Below, in pieces: positions 20,441 to 34,100 of a stretch of DNA of 64,000 bases (positions are counted from its first letter, which is position 1; each line of letters starts with the position of its first letter). Source of the DNA: Alligator mississippiensis (Eukaryota; Chordata; Crocodylia; Alligatoridae). The stretch lies in NCBI RefSeq assembly GCF_030867095.1, contig NC_081824.1:363587829-363651828 (forward strand), written 5' to 3'. Under the pieces are notes generated by a model, which was not told the DNA's origin, made no database searches, and saw only the letters and a program-made list of their open reading frames with translations. Made by a program: the position numbers and the translations under genes.

Positions 20441-23400
20441 TTGCACAGTAGGTTCACTTTAAGGGGGCAGAGTACAGCAGATATATGGACTGTGTAAACA
20501 TGTACTTAAACAATGTTTTTTAAAGCTACTCTTGCTCAGAATTGCTTCCTCAGTGTTGCTTTATCTCCTGTTTTCTGTGTGGTGTGGGTAGATTGTCTGG
20601 AATATATTCACAGTTTAAGGGAGGAAGAGAAAGAAAGCTAAATTTAAATATAGATAGGGTTGTACAGTAATCCTGGACAATAGAAAAGTGTAAATGAGGC
20701 TGAAGTTACTTGAATGAGTAAGAATGGTTCAACACAACTTATGGCATATCACCCAGGTTTAATTTTGGCTTGTCCAAAGATAACATAGGGAATAAATCAC
20801 AGCAGGAGATTTATCATACACATACAAGTTTCACACATCAAATCGGTTACCTGCTCCAAGGTTACAGTACTTGCTGTGACAGAGCTTAATAGAACTTTTC
20901 AGAATATTAGGCCAGTCTCTGACATGATGTTCTTAAAGCTTTCTGAAGCTTATTTCACATGTGGAAAGTATCACAACTCTGTATCTTTGTGAACTTTGTC
21001 TATTTGGAAGCAGTGTTTTTATAGGAGTGAAACTTGAAAGACTTTGAGCCCAGAAGAAAATAACATTTAAGTGATAGAGTTCTTAGCTGTATGATTATTT
21101 CTATAAACCCCAGTAGTGTGCAAAGCTTTACGCTGTCTACTCAACAAAAAAAGTGCTCCATTGTTTTCCAGAACAGCTAAGGTACCGTATAGTAACTTTC
21201 TTAGTATGGGACTCTTATTTATCCCTCCCCCCTCTTCTTATATATATATTTGCCATCTGATTTATTCTACAGGATCATAAGGAAGTTTAGGTAACAAAAT
21301 CTAATCCATTGGCTCATCTAATCTATGTCTTTGTTGCTAACTGGTAGTTGATCTTTAACTGCATGTATCTTTAACTAATAAATTACAATATTTTCAGTTA
21401 TTATATCAAGAACCCTTAACTTATTATGTTTTAAACGTATTTGTGCCTAGCAGCTCTTTTTCCAATTATTGCTATGAAACAGAATCTATTATCTCTCTAA
21501 ACTAAATTTCTTTTTAAAACAATGATTTAATTGCATATCTTTCAGGATGTAATCTGTGTGGTTTATGCATAGTGTTCAGAGCTTCAGTATTGTTTGGCAT
21601 GGAAATCCAATTAGATCTATAACTTAACTGCCATCAGAGTAGGCGTTATCACCACAAAATACTGATGATAAATTGTGAATTAAGGAAATAAAGTTAATCT
21701 GGCCACTAAATGATTATTCCACTTTTGTAATACTAATTTTACTATTCCTGTAGTTTATTTTTTAATATGTAGCTACTGCACAAATTTTCAGCCTAAAACA
21801 AAAGTCTGCCATACGCAGCTGATTTTTAGATATCATCTCTGGCTGGTCCATAATCATGGGTTTAATCTCAGGTAATAAATTTTTATTCTGTGGTTAATCA
21901 CATGCAGATTAGAAATAAACCTGTTTATTTTTAGTTGTTCTGATTGTCCCTTTCCTTTGCTACTTCTCTGAAAAAAAACATATTATTAGTTGGAATTTAG
22001 TTTCGATATAGATGCTTCTCAATAGATGTATTCAGATCAATATATTAGCATGACCCTGCAGAATGCAAATAAATATTCATAAACATTTTCAGCGACTCCA
22101 AAGCAGACATTCTTAAGCTGAATTATTTTATCTCTTATTAGGAGTAAAGTTCCCAGTAATTTTGTTCCTGTGTTATCTGTAAAAGCACAGCAGTATGAGC
22201 AGCATGTGCAGAGTTTAGTATTTACTTGGGCAGCTGTTTGTGGATTCCAGCTTCTAATTATTTCTGGGTTGTGGGTAGAGCTGCTGCTGATGCAATTTGT
22301 GTAGCATATTGTCTGAGCTGCTACAACATAATCATTCACTTAACTGACTTTCCAGGAAACCTTTGTTAACCCACATTACTCCATGTGCTAGATACTGTGG
22401 CCCTAATCCTGCTTGCACAGCTTCCCTACCCTGAGCAGTTCCATTGATTTCAGTGGTCCTACATATGTGAGTCAGGACAATGCAGGGTGGGTGGCACCTT
22501 ACATACCAACTTGTTCAGAAATGCTTTAAGCTTTCATAGGCAACATATGTGAGGAAATGCACACATGTATCTGTGTCTTATAGGATTAAGGCCCAAATGA
22601 TCTGTGAGTCTTGAAAAAATGTTACCACATAAACAGATTGGAAAAATTCTTTATCAGTGCAGATTTCCTCTGAGCTGCAGATTCCTGTCCCACCCCAATG
22701 CAGTCAGGCTTACTGGGTTGCTATTAGTGGAGTAAAATTTATATTTGGTGTAAAAACACATTTTCATTTGTATTTTTTATACTTTTCAATAATGCATTCC
22801 AATAAGTTAAAATCAAAACCATGCATTTTGAAATGGTTCAACCATCATAATCACATCATGGTGACAGAAGTACCTATTCACACATTTTCTATACAGCATA
22901 TTTATTATGCTTTGGGGCATATAAGAAAAACTGGGACTTTGATAAAATTGTATATGGGAGGATAATGTTAAGAGGATTGGGGAAGGAGGGTGGAATGGGG
23001 ATGATGAGTCAGAAAATGTGCAGTAAAGGTCAATGAACAACTTGCAAGAAATGAAGCACTAGGATAAAAGAATAACAGCTTTGTAAAGAAAAGTGACTAT
23101 CTAGATTGATGCAAATAAACAATAGACCTTTGTGTAGTATAGATATTGTGCTTGTTTGATTAGTTGATGACCTACTCCTGGTGTTGGATAAAGAGGTGAA
23201 GTATCCATGTTGATTATTTTAGATCTATAGTTGCCTTTTGATAAACTGTGTATTTCTTGTGAACTGTCTTGCGAACCCTGGAAGAAAGAAAAACTGGAAT
23301 TGAGTGGCTCTCTTCTTCTCCCTTGAGAATAGCAATAGAGTAATAATGAGAAATTGTACATCTGTTTGTGGAGCTTTTTCTTGTGGGGTACCACATTATT

Positions 23401-25369
23401 ATCTCATCTCCTGTTCAGTGAGGACAGGCTGTGTAACAGCACCAGTATCCTGCCATTCTTCTGCCTCTTCCTCAATCCAGGCAGATCTCTTGAGTGATAG
23501 CCTAACCCCATTGTGGTCAATTGGAAAACTCCTAGTGACTTCACTGGGGCCAGGATTTTACCCTTTGATTTTCTTCCACTCAGGCTGTACAGTTCTCTCC
23601 AACTCTACCAATAGCAGACAGATTTTTGTTTTGAGGGTCATCTGAAGTGGGCCTCATCCCTTTCATTTCTGGCCAGCCAGTATCAAAACTGTTTTAAAAA
23701 GCAATCCAGAAAGGAAAATAACAAGTTTGTGCCTGAAAGCTTTAGTTACAAAACAAAAACAGAACAAAATACACATGCATACACTGACTACTTCTGTGTT
23801 TGTTTATATTAGGTCTTATCTACTCTGTTTTTCTGGAAGTCGGTAGATGACTGAAGAGCAAGCATGTTTAAATGCATGGTGGAGGTAAAACCCGAGTTAG
23901 CAAACAGTGTTATGCAGACTCTTTAAAACTTATTTGTTTTTGTTAATATCTGTTTAACTTGGGCAGTTGAGAGACAAAAACTTCATTAATTTAGATTCAG
24001 GATCAATTCTATCTGAGCTCAGCCTCCTGAATCTTTCTGCTGTCCATGACAGCATGAATCCTTTAGCTTTTCTCCATTTTTACCATCCATCAGGTTGGTG
24101 TTGCATGCTTGTAGTTCTTCCATGGGTTCTGATTCTGGTCTTCTATCAACAAGAAATTGCCCAACACTGAATAAGATTTGAGATTGATTAACTGCTTTGC
24201 ATGAGTATTGGGAACCCCTCCAAATATTAAGAAGCTGTGTTTATTTTTGCCCTGGAAGGAACTTTTTCAGTGATGTTACGTTAAATGACCTTTTGTTCTT
24301 AAAATCTTTGTGCATTTGACTTCTTTAAAAAAATCTATTTGCAAAAGTTTTTATAACTGTGGATGCACTGTCCTCCCTTTTTTCTCTTTCCTCACGCTTC
24401 AAACCTAATATATGATAGTAGTAAAATGCTGACAGTGGTAGTATCCAAGAATAAATCTACAATAACAAATCAAGGTGTATATAAAATGGGGGGAGAGGAA
24501 GGGGAGCAGTGCAGAAATACATTTCAATGTCAGTTTGAACTTTTAATTGTTATAAACAGTTAGTTGAAAGGTACCTCAACAATGATTTTAACAGTAGTTT
24601 TTGATTTTCTTGCATAATATTTTATTTTAAAACGAAGAAAAATATCAACTGGAGCCCGTTAAACAAGCGTGGACTTGCTTTTCTGTAATGTCTTAACAAT
24701 TCTGTCTATATTTAAATAGAGTAAATATCTTTATGAAATTTCTTTTAGAAGTTAAGGCCGTGTGCTCCCTTTCAAAAGCTATTTGTAAAAAAAAAAATGG
24801 TCTTTTGTGTTTTCTGGAAACTCAGACTGATTGTACCATTTTATGTTGTAATTGCCTGCCAAACTTCAATTTGGGCTTTAAAATGAGTAGTGGAAGCCAG
24901 GAAAGACCTCTTGTACCCATTAAAATAATATAAAAAGTACATGTGTTTACTTGCTTCAACCTTTTAGTTAATGAAATAGAGGGTTACCAGGTCTGCCTTT
25001 CTTCGTTATTTCCACAGGGTTGCCAGTTTGCTTTAGAGAAAGTGCTTCAGGAAGGTTGATGTTTAAAAAAAAAAAAAACAACTTCTCTATAGAATCTATA
25101 GAATTACTATTTTGTGTATATATAGAATTTCCAGAAAAATATTTCTGTATCTATATCCATAATAGAACTGTCATTATGATTTGGGGAGATCAGGGATTTA
25201 ATTTGGGAGAGGCAGCAAGTTTGTCTGGGGGTAGATCCCTTGAGTAGATCTCTGAGAGCCCTAGTTGTGTTTTGTTGTATCTCAGGACTGCACTCCCCAG
25301 CACCAGATGAATGTTGGGAAGGGGTTAGCTCAGTTGCCAATTTCCCTCCCCCTTGCCCACCATATCTGC
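20441..25369. other. AT-rich intron, few recognisable features
   Basis: Weak repeat-like pieces include a segment with ATTTCAGTGGTCC at about 22395-22475, a TTAAGCTTTCATAGGCAACA segment at about 22525 that resembles a retroelement tail, and a GACTTCACTGGGGCCAGGAT segment at about 23538. Short TA runs occur near 21240. No exon with a recognisable protein family was found. Confidence 0.45.
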
Positions 25370-27393
25370 CCACTTCTACAAGTATGTCAGTAGTTCTATA
25401 AGTTGTACACAGTCATGTCGGTAGCAAGAGGAGGATCAGGGAAAGTGTGGGTCCCTTACTAAATGGGGAAGGCAGCGTTGTGACAGAGGATGCAGAAAAG
25501 GCTGAAGTATACTCCATGCCTTTTTTGCCTCAGTCTTCACAGGCAAGGTCAGCTCCCAGACTACTGAACCAAGCAGCACAGTTTGGGGAGGAGGTAGCAG
25601 CCCTCAGTGGTGAAGGAACAGGTCGGGGACTATTTAAAAAAGCTGGACGTGTACAAGTCCATGGGGCCGGATGGGATGCACCTGAGGGTGCTCAGGGAGT
25701 TGACTGATGTGATTGCAGAGCCATTGGCCATCATCTTTGAAAACTCATGGCAATCAGGAGAGCTCCCAGATGACTGGAAAAAGGATAAACATAGTACCCA
25801 TACTTAAGGAAGGGAAAAAGGAGGATCCAGGGAACCACAGATCAGTCAGCCTCACCTCAGTCCCTGGAAATCATGGAGCAGATCCTGAAGAAATCGATTT
25901 CTAAGCACTCAGGGAAGAAAAAGGTGATTAGGAACAGCCCGCATGGATTCACCACGAACAAGTCATGCTTGACCAACCCGTTGCTTTCCAAGATTAAATG
26001 ACTGGCTCTGTGGATATGGGGAGACTAGTGGATGTGATTTTTAGCAAGGCTTTTGATACAGTCTCCCATAACATTCTCCCAAGCAAGCTGGATGAATGGA
26101 CTGTAAGGTAGATAGAAAAATGGCTGGAGCATTGGGCTCAGAGAGTAGTAATCAATGGCTCAATGTCTAGTTTGGCAGCCGGTATCAAGTGGAGTGCCCC
26201 AGGGGTCAGTCCAGGGGCTGGTTTTATTCAATGTCTTCATCAACAACCTGTAAGATGGCATAGAGCAGGGGTTGTCAACTGGAGGTACACATATTTCCAG
26301 GGGTACTTGAAAAGGCCCTAAGGGGTGCATGCGGGTGGATGGGGATGGAGTGCCGCCTGCCCACCCAGATGCAGGGGGCGGGGGAAGATCACACATGGCG
26401 GCTGCCGCCGCTCCACATATAGTTGCGCACCACCCATCCTTTCCCACTTCCCCCACCAGGGGTACACTGCTCTGTGTCTGGCTGCTGGGGGTACACTGAT
26501 CCAAAAAAGTTGTGGCAGAGTGTGTAGATGACACCAAGCTGGGGGGAGTAGTAGATACACTGGAGGGTAGGGCTAGGATTCAGAGTGACCTAGACAAATT
26601 GTAGGGTTGGATTAGAAGGAATCTCATGAGGTTCATCAAGGACAAGTGCAAAGTCCTGCACTTAGGGCAGAACAGTCCCATGCACCAGTACAGGCTGAAG
26701 GCTGACTGGCTGGGCAGCAGATCTGCAGAGAAGGACCTGGGGGTTACAGTGGGCCATGAGCTGAATATGAGCCAGCAGTGTGCCCTTGTTGCCAAGAAGG
26801 CTAATGGCATCCTAGGCTGCATTGGTAGGAATGTTGCCAGTAGGCAAGGGACGTGATTAGTCCCCTCCATTCAGCACTGGTGAGGCCACATGTGGAGTAG
26901 TGTGTTCAGTTTTGGGGCCCCCGCTACAGAAAGCATGTGGACAAATTTGAGAGAGTTCAGCAGAGGCAACAAGAGAGGGGGCTGGGAGACATAAGGAAAG
27001 ACTGGGGGAATTGGGCTTATTTAGTCTAGAGAAGAGGAGACTGAGAAGGGAATTAATAGCAGCCTTCAACTACCTGAAGAGGGGTTCAAAAGAGGATGGA
27101 GCTACACTGTTCTCAATGGTGGCAGATGACACAACAAGGAGCAACGGTCTCAAGTTGCAGCAAGGGAAATTTAGGTTAACTATTAGGAAGACTTTTCTCA
27201 CAAGGAGGGCAGTAAAACACTGGAACAGGTTATCTAGAGAGGTGGTAGAATCTTCATCCTAGGAGGTTTTCAAGACCCAGATAGAAAAACCTTTGGCTGG
27301 GATGATCTAGTTGGGGCTGGTCCTGCTTTGAGAAGGGGGTTGGACAGGATGACCTTCTGAGGTCCCTTCCAACCCTAATTTTCTATGGTTCCA
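25370..27393 (+). mobile_element. CR1-type LINE, linker through RT to 3' end, interrupted by a hAT piece
   Basis: The longest nearly continuous CR1 copy here. It contains AGCAAGAGGAGGATCAGGGA (about 25424), the [16 protein letters not shown] block (about 25650-25700), an RT region with frameshifts, the GVPQGSVQG-like block near 26190-26225, GTGTGTAGATGACACCAAGC (about 26519) and the 3' tail TGGACAGGATGACCTTCTGA at about 27340. Multiple shifts and stops make it inactive. The insertion at about 26269-26515 splits it just before the DDTKL palm motif. Confidence 0.85.
26269..26515. mobile_element. hAT-type fragment inserted in a CR1 copy
   Basis: It starts CAGGGGTTGTCAACTGGAGG, a hAT-like terminus, and ends near GATCCAAAAAAGTTGTGG, which looks like a degraded inverse of the same terminus. 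The CR1 flanks (GATGGCATAGAG and TGTAGATGACACC) are close together in the copy at 13.79-13.83 kb. The target duplication is unclear because the flanks have diverged. Confidence 0.6.
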
Positions 27394-27518
27394 TCTGCTC
27401 TTGCATGTGACCTGACTCATATATCCATATATTTAAGTGGAAAGGTCATAAATAGCATGGGCTTTTAACAAGGATTGATCACTCTGGGCCAAGGGCCAGA
27501 TCTAAAATAAAGACTTTA
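27394..27518. other. Short spacer between CR1 and fold-back element
   Basis: Nothing recognised. Confidence 0.5.
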
Positions 27519-28115
27519 GGGCTGGATCCACGTAGGCACGTGCGGTTTGTGGTGCTGCAAACTTCTTTGTGGCACCACACACTACACCTGTTGCACGTTA
27601 AACCATGCACAGCACTGTTAATATGTAGTGCTGGGGCATTTGCTACTGGGATTTCTTGGTTGTAGGAAAAATAACCCCAAAGAAAAATGCAGTGTGTGCT
27701 GGGACAAACGGAGAGGAGGAGGAGCTGGCAGTCCAGGGCTGCCTGCTTCCCTTCTCCACATGCGGTGGAGCCCCCCATGTTGAGGCACCCTGCACCCCAG
27801 CCAGCTGCTTCCCAGCTGGCTGGGGTGCAGGGTGCCTCAAGACTGGGGAGCAGGCAGCCGTGGGCTGGCTGCTCGCTCCCCTGTCTCTGCATGCCTCAGT
27901 GTGGGGGCTCTGCTGCGGAGCCCCTGTACAGAGGCACATGGAGCCCCTGTGCTGAGGTACACTGCACCCCAGCCAGCCGTGGAGCAGAGTAGCGGGACAG
28001 TGTGTTCTGATGTGAAGCACACAGACGGGCATGCGCTGCAGTGTAAAATAGTGGCACAACTTGTACCACTATTTGCTGCTGCAAACGTATGCCCCTGCTC
28101 ACATGGATGTGGCTT
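27519..28115. mobile_element. Fold-back MITE with a perfect 28-base hairpin at its centre
   Basis: Positions 27780-27807 (beginning TTGAGGCACCCTGCACCCCA) and 27813-27840 are exact inverse complements around the 5-base loop CTTCC. The similarity of the two halves continues outward more loosely. The left end (GCTGGATCCACGTAGGCACG) resembles the inverse of the right end, and both halves hold a TGCTGCAAAC / GTTTGCAGCA pair. There is no transposase. The overlapping open frames on both strands arise from the palindrome. Confidence 0.65.
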
Positions 28116-31100
28116 AAGTGTCTTCAGGTGAGGTACTGAATTGTCTAAATTTTGGGTATCTGACTGCCCAAATGAAATCCAACCCCCCAAACTAGGCACT
28201 TAAGCTCCACATGCAGTACATAAGGAGAGCTAGGTCCCTCAGAAGATGATCCAAAAAACTGCATGCTGAACTAGGAGCCATCTAGAGCTGGTTGGAAAGA
28301 AACGCCAACTATAGGGTGTGAGTCTGAAATCACCACCCTCTGCCCCCCATCTCTGCTTATAGAGAGATTGCCAAGGAAATGTCTTCATCCACCTGAGATC
28401 CGGAGCTGAGAACCCATGTTCTCAGGTTAGGTCCCTACAAATTTTCTTTGAAAGAACTAATTGGGCTCACTCTTTTAACTGTAGAGGTGGTGGTAGCTGT
28501 ATTGCTGCCCATCTTTTACATATATATATATTGAATTTACTCAGAGTTGTCACCCAGAAAGTGGGAAACTTAGGCTTTTGCATTCAGGTTTCCCACTGCA
28601 CAGAAGCGTACCCGAGCTGCTTAGCTGGGTAGAGGCACACTCCAACCCTCATCTTGAAATTGGGCCATTGCACAGCCAAGCATGTAAGCATCGTTGGGTC
28701 AGAAGAAGAGCAAACACGAAGGAACCTGATTCTAGCTTACCACTTCATCCATTGAGTTAGGAATGAAGAAGTCATGGGTTTTTTGCCCTAGATTTTGGTT
28801 TATTTTTGCTTTTTCTACCATTATATTTTATAATGCAAAATGCCAAACAACACTCAAAACAGGGACCAGAACTTAGGGAATCTCCTTTCTTTTCTCAGTT
28901 GAGCCAAACTACTAGCCTATGGAGGCAGGCTGTCTTGCTTGTTGTTCTTCTGACATCACAAATGTTATGTTTTTATCTACCCACTAGTCCAGCTTCAGCA
29001 GGGGGAGATGGAGAGCGCCCCCACCTAAATTGTTCTTGTGGCCTAGTGATCAGGGAAGATGCAGATTATGCCCTTCTCCACCCAAAGTTATAAGAAGCCT
29101 AGATCTTATGCTTCCTAAGTGAGTATTTTATACTTGTTTGTAAGATAGTGGTTGTGGTAACGCCTCTTCCTCTGGCGATGTTTTGAATAAAAGTAGCTGT
29201 GGCTCTTGTGCTTTGTATTGAATCATTTAAGAATGTCTAGTGGGTTGGGCCTCTCAGAGTATTTAATGGTGCTGCTCCACCTCATTTCCAAATCCAAACA
29301 GGGCTGAGCAGGGAGCTAGACACCTAGCTCCTTGGACCAGAGGAGTTCTGGGCATGTGGCAACAGTGGAACTGCAGGTGTCTCGGGAGCTTTCGGGTAAA
29401 AAATGGAGGCACCCAATGAGTTCAGGCACCTTCAGGGTTAGACTCTTTTTTATCACAATTTTGAATTTGAATGCCTAATTCTATTTTTTGCATCTGATTT
29501 CAAATTGTGCTGTAGCTGGAGTCAACAGGACAGCTTTTTTTTTACCTTCAATAAAAACAGAATTAACACGGATTAAAATAGGTTTTGATGAATTTTGTCC
29601 CTTTGCTGTAGGCCTTTCTTAATAATATTAGGACCTTAACTAAGGCATTTGAAGGCTGTCATCAGCAAATGACCTATCAAGGGCAACTGTGTGACTGTTA
29701 GCTACTGAAATGTTTGTGCATGTTTATGCATGACTTCTCTTAATTTTCTATGGATCAATTTTTTGGAAGCATTAGCTGCCTTAAAATCAAGGCTTACACA
29801 AGTGCAGAGCTTTTATATATACTGTGTTGTTCTGGTGACACCAGGTGTTGAAAGTAAAAAATGTATTCTGTATTCAGAAACATGCCTTGATAATTGACAG
29901 TGATACTGAAGAAAATATTGAATTGTGAAATGACTCACTGTTTCTTTAAGTTTCTGTAATGTAATTCAAAACAAATGTGAAAGTGCAGAGAATCAGAAGT
30001 GATTCTAGTTCATCTGTCTTTTCACAGGAACTGCTTTTTCTCTTTATAATGTCTTTTTTTTTTCTTCACTGTTTCTCTCATTGCTCTACTTTGAATCTTA
30101 GAGTTTCCTTTCTCTGTTTGCAGCTGAATTTAGTTCAGTAGCTCACTAGTTACTTTGTACTATTTTGTTTCTCTTTTTTTCCCCAGTTAATTAGCACCAG
30201 TAAGTGAACGTTGCCTAAAGGTGCTGTGTATAATTAATTAAGGCTCATAAGTATCCCTAGATAGTTGCTGTCAAATGTGAAGCAAATTGTATTCAAGTTT
30301 ACGTTTTAATATTCATTTTAGAGGTTGGGAAGGTTCTGAGAAATTTCTTTGCTTAAGTACACCCAAGTTCAAGGTACAATTTTAGAGGCGAAAAGTCAAT
30401 TCTTCACTGACCTTTTGGGTTAGATGGCCCATTTTAAAAAATGTATATATTTAAAGATTTTTTTTAATGGAATTAATGTATATATTTTAAATTCTATCAT
30501 CTACTAAAAAGATCATTTCAAACAATATGTACTCTTTACAATTTTTTTTTCTAATTAATAATGGGGTTGTAAAACATTCTTCTATTTCGCTTCCAGTTTC
30601 TTGACAGTTCTGTTTTCCTTTGTGAAATGTATTTGACATGGATGCCATGGAGCACTTACATATTTTAAGTCAAAGTGGCAGCCTTTTTGTATCCTAATCA
30701 GTATCCACTGATTATGTCTTGGAACAGAGGGAAAAGTTAATGTGTAGATTTTTATACCCTAGGAGGACCAATTTGGGTTGATCAGTGTGGCTGAGTTACT
30801 GGCAAAGATAAGTATCATCGGAAGAGGTAAGCAGTCCTGTAATATTAAGAGGTCTGATGTAATGACGTATGTAGTAAGAAGGAGCTTCATGAGTCTAGTC
30901 CCATGTGTTCACAGGCAATTGCAAGAGAATTGCTCAAAGAATCTCCCAAATCTCCAGTTCATCTCCACGTCTCATGCACAAGTATACTATGATTACAATT
31001 TTCAACAAGGCCAAAACTAACCCCTTTTCCTTAGGGCTAGGCTACATTCTTAGCCCTTAGGCCTTGCCCTTCACTCCCTCCCTTCCTACCCGTGTCTGTT

Positions 31101-31119
31101 ATTTAGTGGTGTAGGGAGG
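28116..31119. other. Intronic DNA, nothing firmly recognised
   Basis: Possible diverged SINE-like pieces occur around 28130-28440 and 29230-29460, without a confident family. Short TA and T runs are present. No exon was identified. Confidence 0.4.
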
Positions 31120-31195
31120 GCTGGGGTGGTGGGCTGTGGGTGCTAAGGCATAGGATTGACAGCCCAGAGGTCACAAGTTTGAGGCCATAACAGAA
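31120..31195 (+). repeat. tRNA-derived SINE remnant (tentative)
   Basis: GTGCTAAGGCATAGGATTGA resembles a tRNA A-box region. About 35 bases later CACAAGTTTGAGGCC resembles a B-box. The spacing fits a RNA polymerase III SINE head. No tail or target duplication was defined. Confidence 0.4.
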
Positions 31196-34100
31196 GTGCT
31201 CATGGCATGGCCTTGTCAGATCCCAACAAATCTGCAAGTTCTGCTAAATACCTTGTTACAAGGACACGTAAGGAAGTGGTGTAGAAACATCTTGCTGTTT
31301 AATCATGAAGGAACAGGGAAACTTGGAAAGTGGAGGCATAAGGGGGCTACCTGACCTGGGAGTGGGGGAAATGGGGACAAAACAGTCCCATATCAGTATG
31401 AATTTCTAGGCTCAGGTCCTGAAGAAGAGGGTCTGGTTTTTCCTAAAGGCTTTGCATGAAGGAGAATGGGAGAAGGAAAATGCTTCTCTCTCCCCATCAC
31501 CTTTCCTGCCTTTCCCAACTGAACTGAGCTAATTTATAAAGATGAAATGAAGAAAATATTTTCTTTGTACCTGCAGAAGACACTGTTGCTGGCAGCATTT
31601 CAGCATTTTACTTGTTCCACATGATTTGATTAGTTAATGGCTTTCAGTAGTATAGTAGTTTGACTTTCTCAAAACTTAAGCAGCAAACGTACTGCTTCAC
31701 TCTTATTTTTAACTTCATTTAAATAATGTATGCATTTAAATTATGCTTATGTTTCTCAGTTTGCTGGCCCTCCACATGTCATGGGGCCATGCCTTTCAAC
31801 ACCACTATCTAATGAGACAGTTCTGAGGCAAATCCAAATAATGTCACAGTATCTCTTCAGATGGACAAAAGCATATCCCTCATAAAACATGCCTCTCCCC
31901 CCCGCCCCTCCCCTTTGGATTGCTTAATTCCTTTTCCACAGCTTTCTTCTTACAGTTGCAAAATGACACGTGCAGTGTAGTCACTTGTGTGTTCAACATG
32001 GTAGACCTGAGCTTTCAGTCGAGAACTGAAAACATTAATCTCCCATTTTTGAGCAAAAAGGATGCAGCTTATGGAGCTAGTGTTCATGTATTGGACAAGC
32101 TGGACTCCACAAGTTGCCTTGCTGAGTCCTAGGACCTCTCCAAGATTGCGGAAACTGGGCAATCTGTTTTTGGTCCTACAGTCAATTTTTCTTAAATAGG
32201 GAGACTTCCCAAATAGGCTGATATGCATCAGCATGCAACAAAATAATGGGTCTTCTGTAGTCTTAACATTGGGCGGGGCAAGGGGAATCCCATGAAAAAT
32301 AGATCAATTTGAAACGCTTTGTTCATAGCTGCACTCATTTTACCATGCGCTCGTCCTCCATTTCGCTTCTCCTAGTTCTGTAAATCTTGATTCTCCTTTC
32401 TGAAAGAAAGATTACTCCATCTTCTACAATGATTGTTCCATCGGTATCACGAGGTATCAGTATGCTGCCAGGATCTGGGAAAGTTTTATTTGGTGGCTCA
32501 GAACGTAAGAAATAAATCTTGATCAATTTGGCTGCTCTGAGCAGCTAATTCTGGGCAGACAGGACATCATATTTAGCCTAGTACTGTATCTGGAGTAGCT
32601 TCAGTTTCTGGAGACATTAACATAATCTTGGTGGAAAATCAGTTTGTCAAGATTGCCAGTACTTTTTCTTTTAGAAAAGAGAGTTTGGCATCATGCTGCC
32701 TGTATTGCTAGATTGATAAAAGCAGTGATTATCCTGCGTTAGCCTCTTAAAGTACAATCACCAGCTGGAAGATGAATTTATTTCTAATACAATTAATGAA
32801 GTGGCTTTTTTTGAATCTCTGCCTACTGCATCTTTGTTTCTCCTGTCATTTAAAATACCCTCTCTGAGTTAAATAACTTGTCAGTCAAGAAACAGTTCCC
32901 ACAACTCATACAGTGATTCTGTCAGGAAAGAACATGGCTGGAAATTCCTTTCTTAAAGTCATTTCTAACTGTGAAATCAGGGCATCGCATTACCATCTGT
33001 CCCTATCAGCCCCATACCAAGGAGTTAAGGTAACACTACCTGGTCACTTGCAGAGTTGTTAAATTTTACCTGGACAGAACAAAGTCTCTCAGGCAGTCAA
33101 ATGCTTTGTTCATCTTTTATGCTGGCAAGAACAAAAGCATAAAAGGCCTCCAAAGCAAGTGTCTGCTGGTGGGTGCAGACAGCTATTGTTGAATCTTACA
33201 AGAATGCTGTTAAAACTCCTCCTTCCAGACTAAGTCACATTCTGTGAGGGTTATTTCAGCTTCTTGGAAACGGAGGAATGGAGTTTCTTCCAAGGAGAGT
33301 TGCTGAGCTGTGACCTAGTCCTCACTCCTTTATTTTTTTATTTTTAACAAAGTGCTGCAAGGAGGTTGTCGCATCCTCTTCTGATGCAGTATAGGGACAG
33401 TGGATCTTACAGTTGGCCACACTCCCTTATTTTTCTCCTTTGTTTTCCTCTTCCCTCCTATTTTTTGATGTAGAAATATATGTTCCCATGCAAATATACT
33501 GAAGGCACTTGCTTTGTTCAGACGGGTCGGATGCTACTGTTAGTATGAAATCAGTGTAAACATTCTGGGTATTGGTATGTAAACGAGTGTGCTGACCTGG
33601 CTGGTAAAACTCTGCTCCAGGTTTAAAACGGCCTGTATTCAGACTGTGCAGGATGTGGGCACTTTGAAGCACTGTGGGGTGTGCAGTGCACTCTGTTGCA
33701 TGCAAATCTGCAGTGCTTCTAGTTCACAGTAGCGCCTGTGTCTGTACTGGATGGGGTGCTCTGTCCAAAGCTTTTTTTTAATGCTGATTTGGCATTTAAA
33801 CTCACTGTAGCAGGGATTTTTTTTTCTGCTGAAGGTAACAGTACTCATGCCTTTTGAACAGGATGTATCTGCATATAAAACACAAGCCTGATGCTCTGTT
33901 GTTGAGATTTGAGCCTGGACTAGTTATTCTTCCCTGTTTATGTATCTGGTTCACATTTCTTTTGGATGGTAATCTTACCTGAGACTAATTGGGCTGTCTG
34001 CATATTTGCTTATCATATGTTGTTAATTTAAAAATAAATAAATAACCTTTTGGGGATTTGGGAGGAAAAGTGTTATAACTCAGTTTCCCAACATACTCAG

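Noticed and set aside
27479..28199. Cluster of overlapping 95-140 codon frames
   Set aside because: By-products of the fold-back MITE; the plus and minus frames mirror each other.
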